Assembly: GCF_030688855.1 (NCBI RefSeq)
Contig: NZ_JAUYZK010000001.1
Span: 62,001 to 126,000, forward strand
Reading direction: 5' to 3'
Source: Helicobacter cappadocius
GTDB taxonomy: Bacteria > Campylobacterota > Campylobacteria > Campylobacterales > Helicobacteraceae
Length of the DNA stretch: 64,000 nt
In this document: positions 17,050 through 27,031 of the stretch, piece after piece
Numbering within the stretch: the first letter of the stretch is position 1
How the letters are laid out: every line of letters begins with the position of its first letter
Made by a program: the position numbers and the translations under genes
Notes under the pieces: generated by a model
Told to the model about the DNA's origin: nothing
Database searches by the model: none
The model's input: the letters and a program-made list of their open reading frames with translations, nothing else

Positions 17050-18909
17050 TTATGATAGATTTTTCATTGTAGAGGGTAAGCTTTCAACATACAAACTCTG
17101 ACTTGGAAAAGCAAAGCTCAAATCATTGGATTCCACAATTTTCATTATTTCAAGCATAATCTCCTCTTTAACTTGCAAAAATTCTGCCCAAGCAACTGTT
17201 TTGGTAAAACAATAAATGAGAATATTTATCGAACTAGGTGCAAATTCATCAATAAAAACCATTAAGGTGCTCTTATATCCTAAATAATCATCCATCGAGA
17301 CAATATCTTTCTTAAATGCTGCTTGATATTCTATCGCTCCACGTTCGTCATCAGATTTAGATATATAAGGACTATGGGTGAGTAGCTCTCTAATTTGAAC
17401 AACACATCTCTCTAACTTTTCACGAGGAGAATCATAGGTAAGTCCTATATTCATCTTCATTCTCCTGCCAACCTTTCTGCGATTCCAATTTCTAATAGCT
17501 TTGTTTGCAAGTTCTGAGTTGGGAACAAACAACAAGGCATTATCAAAAGTTCTCACTGTTGTGCGTCTTAGCCCCATTTCTACAACAGTCCCCTCAATAT
17601 CCCCACAGACAATCCAATCCCCTTGAGAAAAAGAATTATCAAATAGCAACATAACTGATGCAAAAAAATTCGCCAACATATCTTTAACAGCCAAAGCAAC
17701 AGCTAGTCCGCCTATTCCCAAAGAAGCTACTATTGTAGAAATATTAAATCCCAAATGTTTCAAGATAGCTAAAAGAGCAAAAACAACCACAATAAAATAG
17801 ATAATTTTTAAAATCAGATTGATAACTTCCTTGCGAAAGCCATCAGAACTTTTCTGTGCAATACTAGAGATAAATGCACCCCCATAACCCTTTAACAATG
17901 AAATAATAAACCACGCAAATAAAACAATATATATTACTCCAAACCACACTTGAACTCTTGGAGAAACGATATTAGGGTAATATAAAATATCCAAAGAAAT
18001 ATCAATACTCCAAAAAAGCAAAAACCACGAAATGGGCTTTGTAATATCGTTACGAATCTTGTTTTGAATTTCTTCATTATGTCTAGTAAATTTCACAAAA
18101 AAATCTACAATTCTAAGCACGATTCTCGCTACAATTTTCCTACAAGCAAGCAAGACTATCAATGTAAATAGCGATAGAACAATCTTTGCGAAGATAAAGT
18201 TATGCGTATTAAGTGGAATATAATCATCTATTTTTTGTAAAATCTTCTCCATTCCTATATTCATTATTTCATTTTTAGGAAGGATATTTTGAGCATGATC
18301 CTGAAAATAGGTCAATATCTCAGTGTAAGTTTCAAGTTTTGCTCTATATTCATCAAGCTGATTTTGCAAAATTTGTTTTTGACTCTCACTTAGCTCATTA
18401 GGAATCAAAAACTTTGTATTCAATTTCTCATCTAAGCTCATCAAATAAGGAGAAATGATATTGATAATATCTTCTTTTTGACTCAAAAATCCTAGATTTT
18501 TGCGAAGTTTTTCTAATACATTATACATTTGTTCATCTAAAATCAACATATCTAATGAGATTTTATTCAAAAGCAAGGAATAATTATCGCTTATGTGAGC
18601 ATTTTTTTCAATATCAAGCTTTACTTTTTCTTGCTTTTGTTTATTTTGAGAAATATCAATACCTATCTTTTCTTTAGAATCAGTAATTTTTGCAGTAAGT
18701 TCTCTCATCAAATTTATTTTTTGTTCATTATAGACTTTAGCTTTTTGAGGATTATCTTTGTATGTATCAAGGGTGCGATTAATGTGATCAATTTGTTTGA
18801 GTATCACATACAAATCTACAAAATTAGAATCTTCATCTGCTTTTAAAGAGCTCAATAAAAATACACAAAAAAACACCGAAATAAATGCTAGAATAATCTT
18901 TTTCATCAT
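17050..18909 (-). CDS. MscS-family mechanosensitive ion channel with long periplasmic N-terminal region
   Basis: Mechanosensitive channels open under membrane tension to release solutes on osmotic down-shock. A signal peptide (about residues 1-24) is followed by a charged coiled-coil region (about 25-230) and several membrane helices. The MscS pore helix and beta-domain follow: GLGIGGLAVALAVKDMLANF near 395, then LLFDNSFSQGDWI and GTVVEMGLRRTTVRTFDN. At 619 aa it belongs to the longer class, above the 286 aa of E. coli MscS. The ATG overlaps the murD stop (ATGA); a second ATG directly after it is better spaced from AAGGA. Confidence 0.9.
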   Translation of the reverse strand: MMKKIILAFISVFFCVFLLSSLKADEDSNFVDLYVILKQIDHINRTLDTYKDNPQKAKVYNEQKINLMRELTAKITDSKEKIGIDISQNKQKQEKVKLDIEKNAHISDNYSLLLNKISLDMLILDEQMYNVLEKLRKNLGFLSQKEDIINIISPYLMSLDEKLNTKFLIPNELSESQKQILQNQLDEYRAKLETYTEILTYFQDHAQNILPKNEIMNIGMEKILQKIDDYIPLNTHNFIFAKIVLSLFTLIVLLACRKIVARIVLRIVDFFVKFTRHNEEIQNKIRNDITKPISWFLLFWSIDISLDILYYPNIVSPRVQVWFGVIYIVLFAWFIISLLKGYGGAFISSIAQKSSDGFRKEVINLILKIIYFIVVVFALLAILKHLGFNISTIVASLGIGGLAVALAVKDMLANFFASVMLLFDNSFSQGDWIVCGDIEGTVVEMGLRRTTVRTFDNALLFVPNSELANKAIRNWNRRKVGRRMKMNIGLTYDSPREKLERCVVQIRELLTHSPYISKSDDERGAIEYQAAFKKDIVSMDDYLGYKSTLMVFIDEFAPSSINILIYCFTKTVAWAEFLQVKEEIMLEIMKIVESNDLSFAFPSQSLYVESLPSTMKNLS

Positions 18910-20171
18910 AGTTCCTTATTATCTTGTAAATTATCTTCTAAAACATATTGCTTAAAAAGTTCACCTCTTTGTTTATATGAGCTAAACTGATCTAAACTCG
19001 CAGCTGCTGGGGATAGAAGTGCAACATTATCTATTTTTAAAGCTTGTTTAATATTATCAATTGCATTTTTAAGATGACCACACATGTGCATTTTGACACC
19101 ATACTCCTTACTAAGATCAAAAAGTTTTTCTTCATTGCTTCCGATTCCAAAAACTTCTATATCGAAGGATTTTATAAGCTCAAAAATTGGTCTTTGATCT
19201 GCCCCTTTATCATCCCCGCCCAATATCAAAAAAATCTTTTTATTTTTATAACGTTTAATCGCTTCTAAAGTAGCATCTACATTTGTTCCTTTGCTATCAT
19301 CTACCCATAAACGAGAGTTCATATCTAAGAATTCCTCTATGCGATGTTTGCCTATCTTAAATGTATTGAGCGTTTTTACATCAGCTATCCCAAACAAAAC
19401 TTTGCTTGCACAAAGTGCCAATAAACCATCGAGCAAAAAGGGTTCTGAAAATTCAATATCTTTTATTTGTATTCCTAATTCTTTCGCTAGACTCTGTGAA
19501 TCCTCATAAAAAATAATTGTTCCTTTGTAATCCTTTACTTCTTGTGCTTGAGATAGTTCTTTTGGAATGATGGCATAGCCTTCAGAATCCATTAGTTTTA
19601 ACGGTTTTAGTTTATCCCTCATATATGCTTCAAAACTCCCGTGCCAACTGATATGATCCTCCCTTACAGGCAATAATAGATATAGTTTTGGATAAGCTTT
19701 TTGAGTATAATGAATACTAAAAGAACTACTCTCTAATACCCATAAAGAATCTTTATTCATAAAAAGTTCCCCAAGAGGCGTACCAATATTCCCGCCACTT
19801 CTCGCTCTATGGTTTTGAAGCAAAAGCGTGAGCATCTCGGTAGTAGTGGTCTTACCATTTGTTCCACTGATCCATACAGTTAATGGAGAATAATCCTTAT
19901 CAAACAAAGAATAAAAATAATCGTACTCACTGATAGGATTTTTTGCCTTTAAAATAAGTGGATGATAAGGAGGAATACCCGGACTTAAGATTTCAAGTTC
20001 AGAGTTTTCTGGCCTAAAACAAGCAGAAGGCAAAAGCAAATTTCCAAACTCATCATAAGATTGCTCAGAGAATTTATCATCAAAAATAACACATTTTTGA
20101 TCCTGTTTTGCCAAAAATTTCACGATAGGCTTAGTTGTAACTCCATAACCAAAGATAGAAATTTTTTTCAT
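18906..20171 (-). CDS. murD: UDP-N-acetylmuramoylalanine--D-glutamate ligase
   Basis: Adds D-Glu to UDP-MurNAc-L-Ala in peptidoglycan precursor synthesis, in the cytoplasm. The ATP-binding loop GTNGKTTTTEML is near residue 103. SPGIPPYHP near 64 and the C-terminal ligase block (WVDDSKGTNVDATLEAI near 292; LLSPAAASLDQF near 390) complete the Mur ligase pattern. Length 421 aa fits the short epsilon form. It lies five bases downstream of mraY and overlaps the MscS start, so the three probably share a transcript. Confidence 0.95.
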   Translation of the reverse strand: MKKISIFGYGVTTKPIVKFLAKQDQKCVIFDDKFSEQSYDEFGNLLLPSACFRPENSELEILSPGIPPYHPLILKAKNPISEYDYFYSLFDKDYSPLTVWISGTNGKTTTTEMLTLLLQNHRARSGGNIGTPLGELFMNKDSLWVLESSSFSIHYTQKAYPKLYLLLPVREDHISWHGSFEAYMRDKLKPLKLMDSEGYAIIPKELSQAQEVKDYKGTIIFYEDSQSLAKELGIQIKDIEFSEPFLLDGLLALCASKVLFGIADVKTLNTFKIGKHRIEEFLDMNSRLWVDDSKGTNVDATLEAIKRYKNKKIFLILGGDDKGADQRPIFELIKSFDIEVFGIGSNEEKLFDLSKEYGVKMHMCGHLKNAIDNIKQALKIDNVALLSPAAASLDQFSSYKQRGELFKQYVLEDNLQDNKEL

Positions 20172-20176
20172 TCTCT

Positions 20177-21244
20177 CTACCTTATCTTAATGCTCATTAA
20201 TGCAATAATATTACTCAAAATTGCAATTAACCAAAACCTTACAATAATTTTATTTTCCGCCCAACCTTTAGCCTCAAAATGATGATGAATAGGTGCCATT
20301 AAAAAAATTCTCTTTTTGCGCGTTTTATAGCTTCCTACCTGAAGAATAACAGAAAGTGTTTCAATCACAAAAATAGATCCTATAAGAATTAGCAGTATTT
20401 CATTATTTGAAACGATAGCCATATAAGCAATAAATCCTCCTATTCCTAAACTTCCGCTATCTCCCATAAAAACCTGTGCTGGATGACAGTTGTACCACAA
20501 AAATCCAAAAAGCGATCCAATTAAAGCCATCGATACAACAAATAGCTCTCCAGCATCAACTACCCGAGGCCATAAAAGATACCTAGAAAGTTCTGCATTC
20601 CCTGCAATATAAACAAATACAGATAGAGACAACAATGCACAAATACTAGGAACAGTGGCTAAGCCATCAAGTCCATCGGTAATATTTACAGCATTAGTTG
20701 TTGCTAAAAATACCAAAGTCCAAAATACAATCGCCAAACCTGGATAATCCCCCAAATAAAATAGTGGTTTTTTCATAAAAGGCATATATAAACTTGAATC
20801 CAATCCATTTGCACTCAAAGCAATTGAAACAAGTGCTGCAACGATAAAAAGTAGAATAAATTTTAGCCTAGCACTCATTCCGCTATTTTTTTTTGCTGCG
20901 ATTTTCATATAATCATCTCTTGCACCAATAAAGCCAAATGCAATCAAAACAATAAGTCCTAAAAGCACGTAATTATTAAGCTTGACACTCAAAACAGATG
21001 CAATAACAGTCGATAATAAAAACACAATACCCCCCATTGTAGGAGTATTTACCTTAGACTGATGAGCGGGAACAAAGGCTGATATAGGTTGATTTGCTTT
21101 TTTTGCTTTAGCCCACTTAATAAAATAAGGCATCAAAAATGCACACAAGAAAAATGCTAGGAAAAAACTCACTCCGGCTCTAAAGGTTAGATATTGAAAA
21201 ACATTGATACCAAAACCCGAATATAAATAATACAACATAGACAT
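20177..21244 (-). CDS. mraY: Phospho-N-acetylmuramoyl-pentapeptide transferase
   Basis: Integral membrane enzyme that makes lipid I from UDP-MurNAc-pentapeptide and undecaprenyl phosphate. About ten membrane segments are visible. Signature motifs are the Asp-rich [10 protein letters not shown] (near residue 185), [12 protein letters not shown] (near 262) and [11 protein letters not shown] (near 320), which binds the nucleotide. Length 355 aa is typical. mraY-murD adjacency is shared with H. pylori. The upstream gap contains a 13-bp inverted repeat shared with the divergent PDC-domain gene. Confidence 0.96.
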   Translation of the reverse strand: MSMLYYLYSGFGINVFQYLTFRAGVSFFLAFFLCAFLMPYFIKWAKAKKANQPISAFVPAHQSKVNTPTMGGIVFLLSTVIASVLSVKLNNYVLLGLIVLIAFGFIGARDDYMKIAAKKNSGMSARLKFILLFIVAALVSIALSANGLDSSLYMPFMKKPLFYLGDYPGLAIVFWTLVFLATTNAVNITDGLDGLATVPSICALLSLSVFVYIAGNAELSRYLLWPRVVDAGELFVVSMALIGSLFGFLWYNCHPAQVFMGDSGSLGIGGFIAYMAIVSNNEILLILIGSIFVIETLSVILQVGSYKTRKKRIFLMAPIHHHFEAKGWAENKIIVRFWLIAILSNIIALMSIKIR

Positions 21245-21267
21245 CCCTAAATTTTTGATTTGAAATT

Positions 21268-21298
21268 ATAAATCAGTTTTCACTTAAAACTGATTTAT
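21268..21298. repeat. Perfect 13-bp inverted repeat in the mraY/PDC-gene divergent region
   Basis: ATAAATCAGTTTT, five bases CACTT, then the exact reverse complement. No gene ends here: mraY starts at 21244 leftward and the PDC gene at 21373 rightward. An operator, or an attenuating leader hairpin for the PDC-gene transcript, is more likely than a terminator. Confidence 0.65.
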
Positions 21299-21372
21299 TT
21301 TCTCAGGTTTATTGAATAAAAAACCTCTTCCTGTAGTAAAATATCATCCAAGAACAAAGAAAGGAAAAAAGA

Positions 21373-22293
21373 ATGCTCTCAAAAGACATCGTAACATACT
21401 CAAGAATTCGTTATGAACTCAGAGCATATATCTGCTATCTTTTTACTCAAAATATCAAGAACTATATGCCTGGAACAAGTTTGGATTCTATCATATATGC
21501 AGCAAAAAAAATACAAAACGAAATCCATGCGTTTGATTGTATTTATATCTTAGACTCCAAGGGCAACCAAATAGGTGAAAATATTTCCTACAACCAAAAT
21601 TTCCATCATGATGAGGGTGAAAATTTTTCCGATAAGGCTTACTATTATGAAGCCATAAAAGAGCAGAAATGTATTATTACCAATCCATATCCCACAAGAT
21701 TTGATGGGAAATTAGTAGTAACTTCCTCTTATCCTGTTTATAATGACAATCGCGAACTACTTTTTATTGTTTGCATCGATATACCACTCCAAGAAGCTAT
21801 TAATATAAGTTCCCCTAGTAGATTTTATGACATTTTCGCAAATTTTAGCATCGTGATGTATTTTTGTCTCTCTACAATGCTAACTCTTATATCTATATTG
21901 CTCTTCATTAAAGGTATTGCCAGTTTTTGGACAGCAACGGTTCACTTCAGAAGCTTTGATATTAAAGAAGTCTTTGAATCTACAATATTACTCACACTTT
22001 CACTTGCGATATTTGATCTAGTAAAAGCAATATTTGAAGAGGAAGTTTTAGGAAAAAATAGCGGGGACAACCATCGGGCAATCCACAAAACAATGATTCG
22101 TTTCTTGGGATCTATTGTTATAGCTTTAGCCATAGAAGCATTAATGCTAGTATTTAAATTCACCATCAGCGAACCTGATAAAATTATTTACGCTGTGTAT
22201 CTTACCGGTGCAGTTTCAATGCTTTTATTAGGATTATCGGTATATGTCAAATTCGCTTATGGAGCAATGGATAGAGATGAAAGAAGAAATTAA
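21373..22293 (+). CDS. Membrane protein with N-terminal PDC/Cache sensor domain
   Basis: The first 145 residues resemble a PDC (Cache-like) ligand-sensing domain: IYILDSKGNQIGENIS near 57-72, FSDKAYYYEAIK, then TNPYPTRFDGKLVVTSSYPVYNDNRE. Four hydrophobic segments follow (about residues 160-190, 198-220, 239-258 and 268-290). No kinase, methyl-accepting or cyclase output domain is present. PDC domains usually sit outside the cell after an N-terminal membrane anchor; here there is none, so the sensor may be cytoplasmic. AAAGGAAAAAAG precedes the ATG, and TAAAAT lies about 30 bases upstream of it. Its function is unknown; its end overlaps proC by four bases, convergently. Confidence 0.75.
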   Translation: MLSKDIVTYSRIRYELRAYICYLFTQNIKNYMPGTSLDSIIYAAKKIQNEIHAFDCIYILDSKGNQIGENISYNQNFHHDEGENFSDKAYYYEAIKEQKCIITNPYPTRFDGKLVVTSSYPVYNDNRELLFIVCIDIPLQEAINISSPSRFYDIFANFSIVMYFCLSTMLTLISILLFIKGIASFWTATVHFRSFDIKEVFESTILLTLSLAIFDLVKAIFEEEVLGKNSGDNHRAIHKTMIRFLGSIVIALAIEALMLVFKFTISEPDKIIYAVYLTGAVSMLLLGLSVYVKFAYGAMDRDERRN

Positions 22294-23072
22294 TGTTTCT
22301 TCTTTGATTTTGCAACTGCTTCATGACAAGCTGAAATAATAGCACCTCTAACAGCCTTATCCTCTAACACATAAAGACCTTCTATGGTTGTTCCGCCTGG
22401 ACTTGTTATAGAAGAGATAATTTCATCAGGAGTTTGTTCAAGCAAAAGATGGGCAAAGCCATCAAAAGTTGCACGAACTAAATTTAAAGCATCCTCTCTT
22501 CTGATTCCTTCCCTCACTCCAGCATCTACCAAAGCTTGTGCAATGAGTGCCAAAAATGCTGGGGAACTTCCTCCAGTAGCTATAGAGGCATCTACCAAAG
22601 CTTCAGAATCCACAAAAACAGCCTTTCCAAAACTAGATAAAATTTCACTAGCTTCTTCTTTAATATCTCCTTGAACACACACTGCCGTCGATGATTTTTG
22701 ATACCTAGCTCCAACATTAGGCATCACTTTTGCATAGTGATTTGAATGAATATGTTCTTTGAGTGTTGCGATATCTACTCCAGCCATGACGCTATAAACT
22801 GAACTTGCGTTTCCTTGATATTGAAAATTTCCTAAAGCATAGGGCTTAACACATAACATTACGATTTTTTCATTCACATTAATTAAAGAGTTGTTAGAAT
22901 GTATTGTAGCAATATTTTCAAGATGATTTTCTCTTATGAAGTTTTGAGCTTTTTTTGGATCTCTACCCGCAATCTCAATAACATACTTTGTTTTTAAATC
23001 ACTACTAGCAATTCCACAAGCAATAGCCTTTGCCATACTTCCATATCCTACGAAAAGCAGAGTCTTTTTCAT
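22290..23072 (-). CDS. proC: Pyrroline-5-carboxylate reductase
   Basis: Last step of proline synthesis: reduces pyrroline-5-carboxylate with NAD(P)H. The Rossmann start MKKTLLFVGYGSMAKAIA fixes ATG 23072 (GGATTA six bases upstream); an in-frame ATG nine codons earlier is less likely. KVMPNVGARYQKSSTAVC near 117 and the C-terminal substrate helix SSITSPGGTTIEGLYVLED near 228 are ProC signatures. Length 260 aa is typical. It is convergent with the PDC gene, with overlapping ends. Confidence 0.95.
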   Translation of the reverse strand: MKKTLLFVGYGSMAKAIACGIASSDLKTKYVIEIAGRDPKKAQNFIRENHLENIATIHSNNSLINVNEKIVMLCVKPYALGNFQYQGNASSVYSVMAGVDIATLKEHIHSNHYAKVMPNVGARYQKSSTAVCVQGDIKEEASEILSSFGKAVFVDSEALVDASIATGGSSPAFLALIAQALVDAGVREGIRREDALNLVRATFDGFAHLLLEQTPDEIISSITSPGGTTIEGLYVLEDKAVRGAIISACHEAVAKSKKKH

Positions 23073-23174
23073 TGTAATCCTTACTGTATTTTTATTCATT
23101 ATAAAAAGATTTCTTAAATATCAAGCTAATTTCTAAAGGTTTCTGAATTTCAAAACAAGAAAAAATAAAAAGTC

Positions 23175-23199
23175 AAAAAATCGCATCAATCGAGCGATT
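23175..23199 (-). terminator. Probable rho-independent terminator after fliW
   Basis: On the minus strand AATCGC and GCGATT form a six-base stem with a nine-base loop, followed by TTTT and further T-runs. It starts seven bases beyond the fliW stop. The stem is short. Confidence 0.45.
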
Positions 23200-23205
23200 A
23201 AGGGA

Positions 23206-23601
23206 TTATTTCTGCTCTGACTGGTAATAATTAGAAATGGATTCTGCTAATCCGTACTGAGGATATTTCAAGCTATCTAGTACAACTTGACCCATTGTAT
23301 GATTATCAAAATTAAAAATAACAGGGGCTAGAAAGTTAATAGTAGAGTTTTGAATAGGTGTCTGAATAACCATTATATTAGCCGTGAATATATTCTTACT
23401 ACTTTCTAGATCAAGCAAAAGTTTCAATGCAACAGGCACATCAAATTCATATTCCCTCAATACAAAAGGATTAATAAGAGTGAAAACAGGAACTTCATCA
23501 TCTGCATTACTCAAACGGATGAAAATATCATCTATCTTTTCTAGTTTCATTTTTGTGACTTTTTCAAATCCCAAAATCGGCGATTTCACATCAAAAATCA
23601 T
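23206..23601 (-). CDS. fliW: Flagellar assembly factor FliW
   Basis: FliW binds flagellin and CsrA and links flagellin synthesis to export; in Campylobacterota it also affects flagellin stability. The sequence shows the FliW core: [13 protein letters not shown] at the N-terminus, and [13 protein letters not shown] near residue 45 with the following [34 protein letters not shown] (about 75-109), where the acidic/Asn positions are typical. Length 131 aa matches. It is divergent from bamD-lon; fliW next to bamD is also the H. pylori arrangement (from memory). Confidence 0.9.
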   Translation of the reverse strand: MIFDVKSPILGFEKVTKMKLEKIDDIFIRLSNADDEVPVFTLINPFVLREYEFDVPVALKLLLDLESSKNIFTANIMVIQTPIQNSTINFLAPVIFNFDNHTMGQVVLDSLKYPQYGLAESISNYYQSEQK

Positions 23602-23742
23602 TCGTTAAACCTCATATTTTGACTTATTCTACTAAACTATTTTAAGCAAATCTTATCATTAATTCTCCACATTCTACCTAAATTTCAAATTAAAAATCAA
23701 TTTTATCGCTATGATTTTCTAAAATGATTGAAATATATAAGG

Positions 23743-23748
23743 TATAAT
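23743..23748 (+). promoter_or_regulatory. Probable -10 box for bamD-lon
   Basis: TATAAT in the context AAGGTATAATAGCAC lies 43 bases before the bamD ATG. Confidence 0.5.
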
Positions 23749-23790
23749 AGCACAATTTTAACTCGCAATAAAATAGGCACTAGGAGTTTT

Positions 23791-24432
23791 ATGAACTATA
23801 GAAAAATTGTGTGTTTAGTCCTTCCGATTATTGTATTTATCGGCTGTGCAAAAACAAATACCGAGTACAACAAACCAGCTATGTATTGGTATCAGGGTAT
23901 TTTAAAAGAAATTAAATTTGGTAACCTTGAAGGAGCAGACAATTATTACTCTTCGCTTCAAAGCGAACATATCAACTCTCCACTTCTTCCAGATGCCATG
24001 CTCATTTTAGGGCAAGCCCATATGAGCCAAGAGGAATATATATTGGCAGAATTTTATTTTGATGAATATCTCAAAAGATATGGGACAATAAAAAATGCTG
24101 ATTATATAGCTTTTTTAAAACTTAAATCGCATTATTACGCTTTTAAAAATCAAAGCAAGGATCAAGAATTTGTTACAGATACCATCCAGGCGTTAGATGA
24201 TTTTGTAAATAAATATCCTAATAGTCGTTATATTCCTTATGTTGAATATATGCAAGTAAAATTCGTTCTGGGTCAAAATGAACTCAATAAAGCAATCGCA
24301 AATGTCTATAAAAAACAGCATAAAAAAGAAGCTGTACAAAAATACCTAGATAGAATTGATGAAGATCTCGAAAAAGAAGCCCACCCAACACCATCACATA
24401 TCCCTTGGTATGTGTTTATATTTAACTGGTAA
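23791..24432 (+). CDS. bamD: Outer-membrane assembly lipoprotein BamD
   Basis: BamD is the essential lipoprotein of the BAM complex that folds outer-membrane proteins with BamA (also in this window). The signal peptide ends in the lipobox VFIGC with Cys19 as the lipidation site. TPR-like repeats follow (LPDAMLILGQAHMSQEEYILAEFYFDEYLKRY near 70-101). ATG 23791 is chosen because AGGAG lies five bases upstream and the signal peptide starts there; a longer in-frame start would bury the signal. Length 213 aa is typical. It is nine bases upstream of lon. Confidence 0.9.
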   Translation: MNYRKIVCLVLPIIVFIGCAKTNTEYNKPAMYWYQGILKEIKFGNLEGADNYYSSLQSEHINSPLLPDAMLILGQAHMSQEEYILAEFYFDEYLKRYGTIKNADYIAFLKLKSHYYAFKNQSKDQEFVTDTIQALDDFVNKYPNSRYIPYVEYMQVKFVLGQNELNKAIANVYKKQHKKEAVQKYLDRIDEDLEKEAHPTPSHIPWYVFIFNW

Positions 24433-24440
24433 GGAATTTG

Positions 24441-26843
24441 ATGCAAATAAGTAATTATGGGAGTTTTCCCAGCGTAATCCCTGTTATTATTGAAGAAGAA
24501 GCGTTTATGTATCCTTTTATGATTACGCCTATTTTTGTCACTGATGAGGCCAATATCAAAGCTGCCAATAAGGCATTAGAACAGAATGATTTAGTTTTTG
24601 TGAGCTGTGCAAAAAATTCTGAGGAACAGAAAAAATCTCAAAATAGCTTCTATGACGTAGGGGTTATCGGTAGCTTGATGAGAAAAGTTGCTCTCCCTGA
24701 TGGCAGGGTAAAACTTCTTTTTCAAGGCATTGCAAAAGGAAAGATTATTTCTATACAAGATGAAAATCCACTTCAAGCTTTGGTAGATGTGATTATTTAC
24801 AAAGATTATGATCCTGAAAAAATCAATGCTATTATGGCAATTTTACGCGAAAAAGTCATCGCTCTTGCAAATATCAGCCATTTTTTTCCACCCGACCTTC
24901 TTAAAGCTGTAGATGAAAACGACGATCCTAATCGAATCGTAGATCTTATAGCTTCAGCACTTCGCCTAAAAAAAGATCAATCTTACAAGCTTTTTTCTAG
25001 CAATGACACTGAAGAAAGACTTTTGCTTTTAATAGATTTTGTCATCGAAGAAACTCAAACTCAAAAACTCCAAAAAGAAATCAAGAGCAAGGTTCATAAT
25101 AAGATAGAACAAATAAATAAAGAATATTTCCTTAAAGAACAACTCAAGCAAATTCAAAAAGAGCTTGGTGTAGATAAACAACGAGATGAAGAGATAGATC
25201 AATATTTTAAAAAACTAGAAAAAATCAAGCCTTTTATGGAAGAAGATGCGTATAAGGAAGTCAAAAAGCAAATAGACCGTCTCAGCAGAATGCACCAAGA
25301 CAGTGCTGATGCAAATATCGTCCAAAATTACATCGAATGGGTTCTTGAGATTCCATTTGGAAAGATTGGAAAGAAAAAATTATCCATAAAAAATGTTCAA
25401 AAACAACTTAATTTAGATCATTACTCTTTGAATAAGCCAAAAGAACGTATTGTGGAATATTTTGCTATTAGAGAACTTCTTGCTCTTAGAGATAAGACTA
25501 ACAATAAAGGAAAGGGGACGATCTTGTGTTTTTATGGTCCTCCAGGTGTTGGGAAAACAAGTTTGGCAAACTCTATCGCCAAAGCTATCAAAAGACCTTT
25601 GGTTAGGATTGCACTAGGAGGACTTGAGGATGTCAATGAATTGCGTGGTCATAGACGCACTTACTTAGGAGCTATGCCAGGAAGAATTATTCAAGGACTC
25701 ATTGAGGCTAAAGAGATGAATCCTGTTATGGTCTTAGACGAAATAGATAAAGTAGGCAGAAGTATGCGAGGAGATCCCACAAGTGTTCTATTGGAGATTT
25801 TAGACCCAGAGCAAAATGTTGCTTTTAGGGATTATTACACCAATTTTAATATTGACCTCTCCCAAGTTATTTTTATCGCTACTGCAAATGATATCTTCAA
25901 TATACCTGCTCCACTGCGAGATAGGATGGAATTTATTAGTGTTTCAAGCTATACACCTCAAGAAAAAGAAGAAATCACAAAAAAATACCTTATCCCTCAA
26001 GAACTCAAAAAACATGCCTTGAAAAGTGAGGAAATTTCTTTTACACAAGAAGCCATTAAACTTATCATCGAAAAATACACTCGTGAAGCTGGGGTAAGAA
26101 ATTTACGTAGAAATATTGCCACAATTATGCGCAAGTGTGCGAGAAAAATCTTAGAGTCAAAAGATAAGATCAAAAAAACCATCATCACTCCGAAAAATCT
26201 GCCTGAATATCTTGACAAAATAGTTTTTGAAATCGACAGCATAGATAAGGAAAACAAAGTTGGCATTGTAAATGGACTTGCTTGGACAAGTGTAGGTGGC
26301 GATGTTTTAAAACTAGAAGCTATCAAAATAAAGGGCAAGGGCACTCTCACGCTTACAGGAAGTTTAGGAGATGTAATGAAAGAATCCGCCAGGATCGCCT
26401 TTTCAGTCATTAAAGTATTGATTGACTCAGAGATCATAAAAACCCCTGCAATAAAACCAAAGAAATCTAAAAAAACAGATGAAGAAACCCAAATCTATAA
26501 TTTATATGATATTCATTTACATGTTCCTGAAGGTGCTACCCCCAAAGATGGACCTAGTGCTGGAATCGCTATGGCAAGCGTAATTGCTTCAATTCTTTGC
26601 GAGAAAAAAACCCGATCTGATGTAGCAATGACCGGAGAACTGACGCTCACAGGAAATGTGCTGCCTATCGGGGGACTTAAAGAAAAACTCATTGCTGCTC
26701 ACAAAGCTGGAATAAAAACAGCCCTGATACCTCAAAAAAACTATACTAGAGATCTAAAAGACATACCTGAAGAAGTAAAAAAAGAGATGAAAATTATCGC
26801 TGTCAATAAAATCGAAGATGTTCTTAGAGAAATTCTCGTTTAA
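24441..26843 (+). CDS. lon: ATP-dependent protease Lon
   Basis: Degrades misfolded and regulatory proteins. The N-terminal LAN domain covers about residues 1-200, followed by a coiled-coil linker. The AAA+ module has Walker [11 protein letters not shown] near 364 and Walker [11 protein letters not shown] near 431. The C-terminal protease carries the Ser-Lys dyad: Ser706 in DGPSAGIAM and Lys749 in GGLKEKL, 43 residues apart as in E. coli. Length 800 aa is typical. ATG 24441 is chosen over TTG 24438 because AAGGA is five bases upstream. Two hairpins downstream end the transcript. Confidence 0.97.
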   Translation: MQISNYGSFPSVIPVIIEEEAFMYPFMITPIFVTDEANIKAANKALEQNDLVFVSCAKNSEEQKKSQNSFYDVGVIGSLMRKVALPDGRVKLLFQGIAKGKIISIQDENPLQALVDVIIYKDYDPEKINAIMAILREKVIALANISHFFPPDLLKAVDENDDPNRIVDLIASALRLKKDQSYKLFSSNDTEERLLLLIDFVIEETQTQKLQKEIKSKVHNKIEQINKEYFLKEQLKQIQKELGVDKQRDEEIDQYFKKLEKIKPFMEEDAYKEVKKQIDRLSRMHQDSADANIVQNYIEWVLEIPFGKIGKKKLSIKNVQKQLNLDHYSLNKPKERIVEYFAIRELLALRDKTNNKGKGTILCFYGPPGVGKTSLANSIAKAIKRPLVRIALGGLEDVNELRGHRRTYLGAMPGRIIQGLIEAKEMNPVMVLDEIDKVGRSMRGDPTSVLLEILDPEQNVAFRDYYTNFNIDLSQVIFIATANDIFNIPAPLRDRMEFISVSSYTPQEKEEITKKYLIPQELKKHALKSEEISFTQEAIKLIIEKYTREAGVRNLRRNIATIMRKCARKILESKDKIKKTIITPKNLPEYLDKIVFEIDSIDKENKVGIVNGLAWTSVGGDVLKLEAIKIKGKGTLTLTGSLGDVMKESARIAFSVIKVLIDSEIIKTPAIKPKKSKKTDEETQIYNLYDIHLHVPEGATPKDGPSAGIAMASVIASILCEKKTRSDVAMTGELTLTGNVLPIGGLKEKLIAAHKAGIKTALIPQKNYTRDLKDIPEEVKKEMKIIAVNKIEDVLREILV

Positions 26844-26858
26844 AAACTCTTTTCAGTG

Positions 26859-26932
26859 CTAGAAAATAGTATTTTCTCCTATTTTCTAGTCCATCTATAA
26901 AAACCATCTGTTTTTATAGATGTTACTTTTTT
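26859..26932 (+). terminator. Double hairpin terminator after lon
   Basis: The first hairpin (26859-26889) has a perfect 11-base stem CTAGAAAATAG. The second (26892-26922) has a perfect 13-base stem CATCTATAAAAAC with a five-base loop, followed by TTACTTTTTT. The second looks like the working rho-independent terminator. Confidence 0.75.
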
Positions 26933-27002
26933 AAATCTTCTTAAAAAAATATCTTTGATCTAACCTTGTTTTATATAGTCCAAAAAAATATTTGCAGTAG
27001 TA

Positions 27003-27008
27003 TATACT
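27003..27008 (+). promoter_or_regulatory. Possible -10 box for the aminotransferase gene
   Basis: TATACT lies 23 bases before the ATG, downstream of the lon terminator, so this gene probably has its own promoter. Confidence 0.35.
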
Positions 27009-27031
27009 CAACCTCAACAAAAAGGACGATT

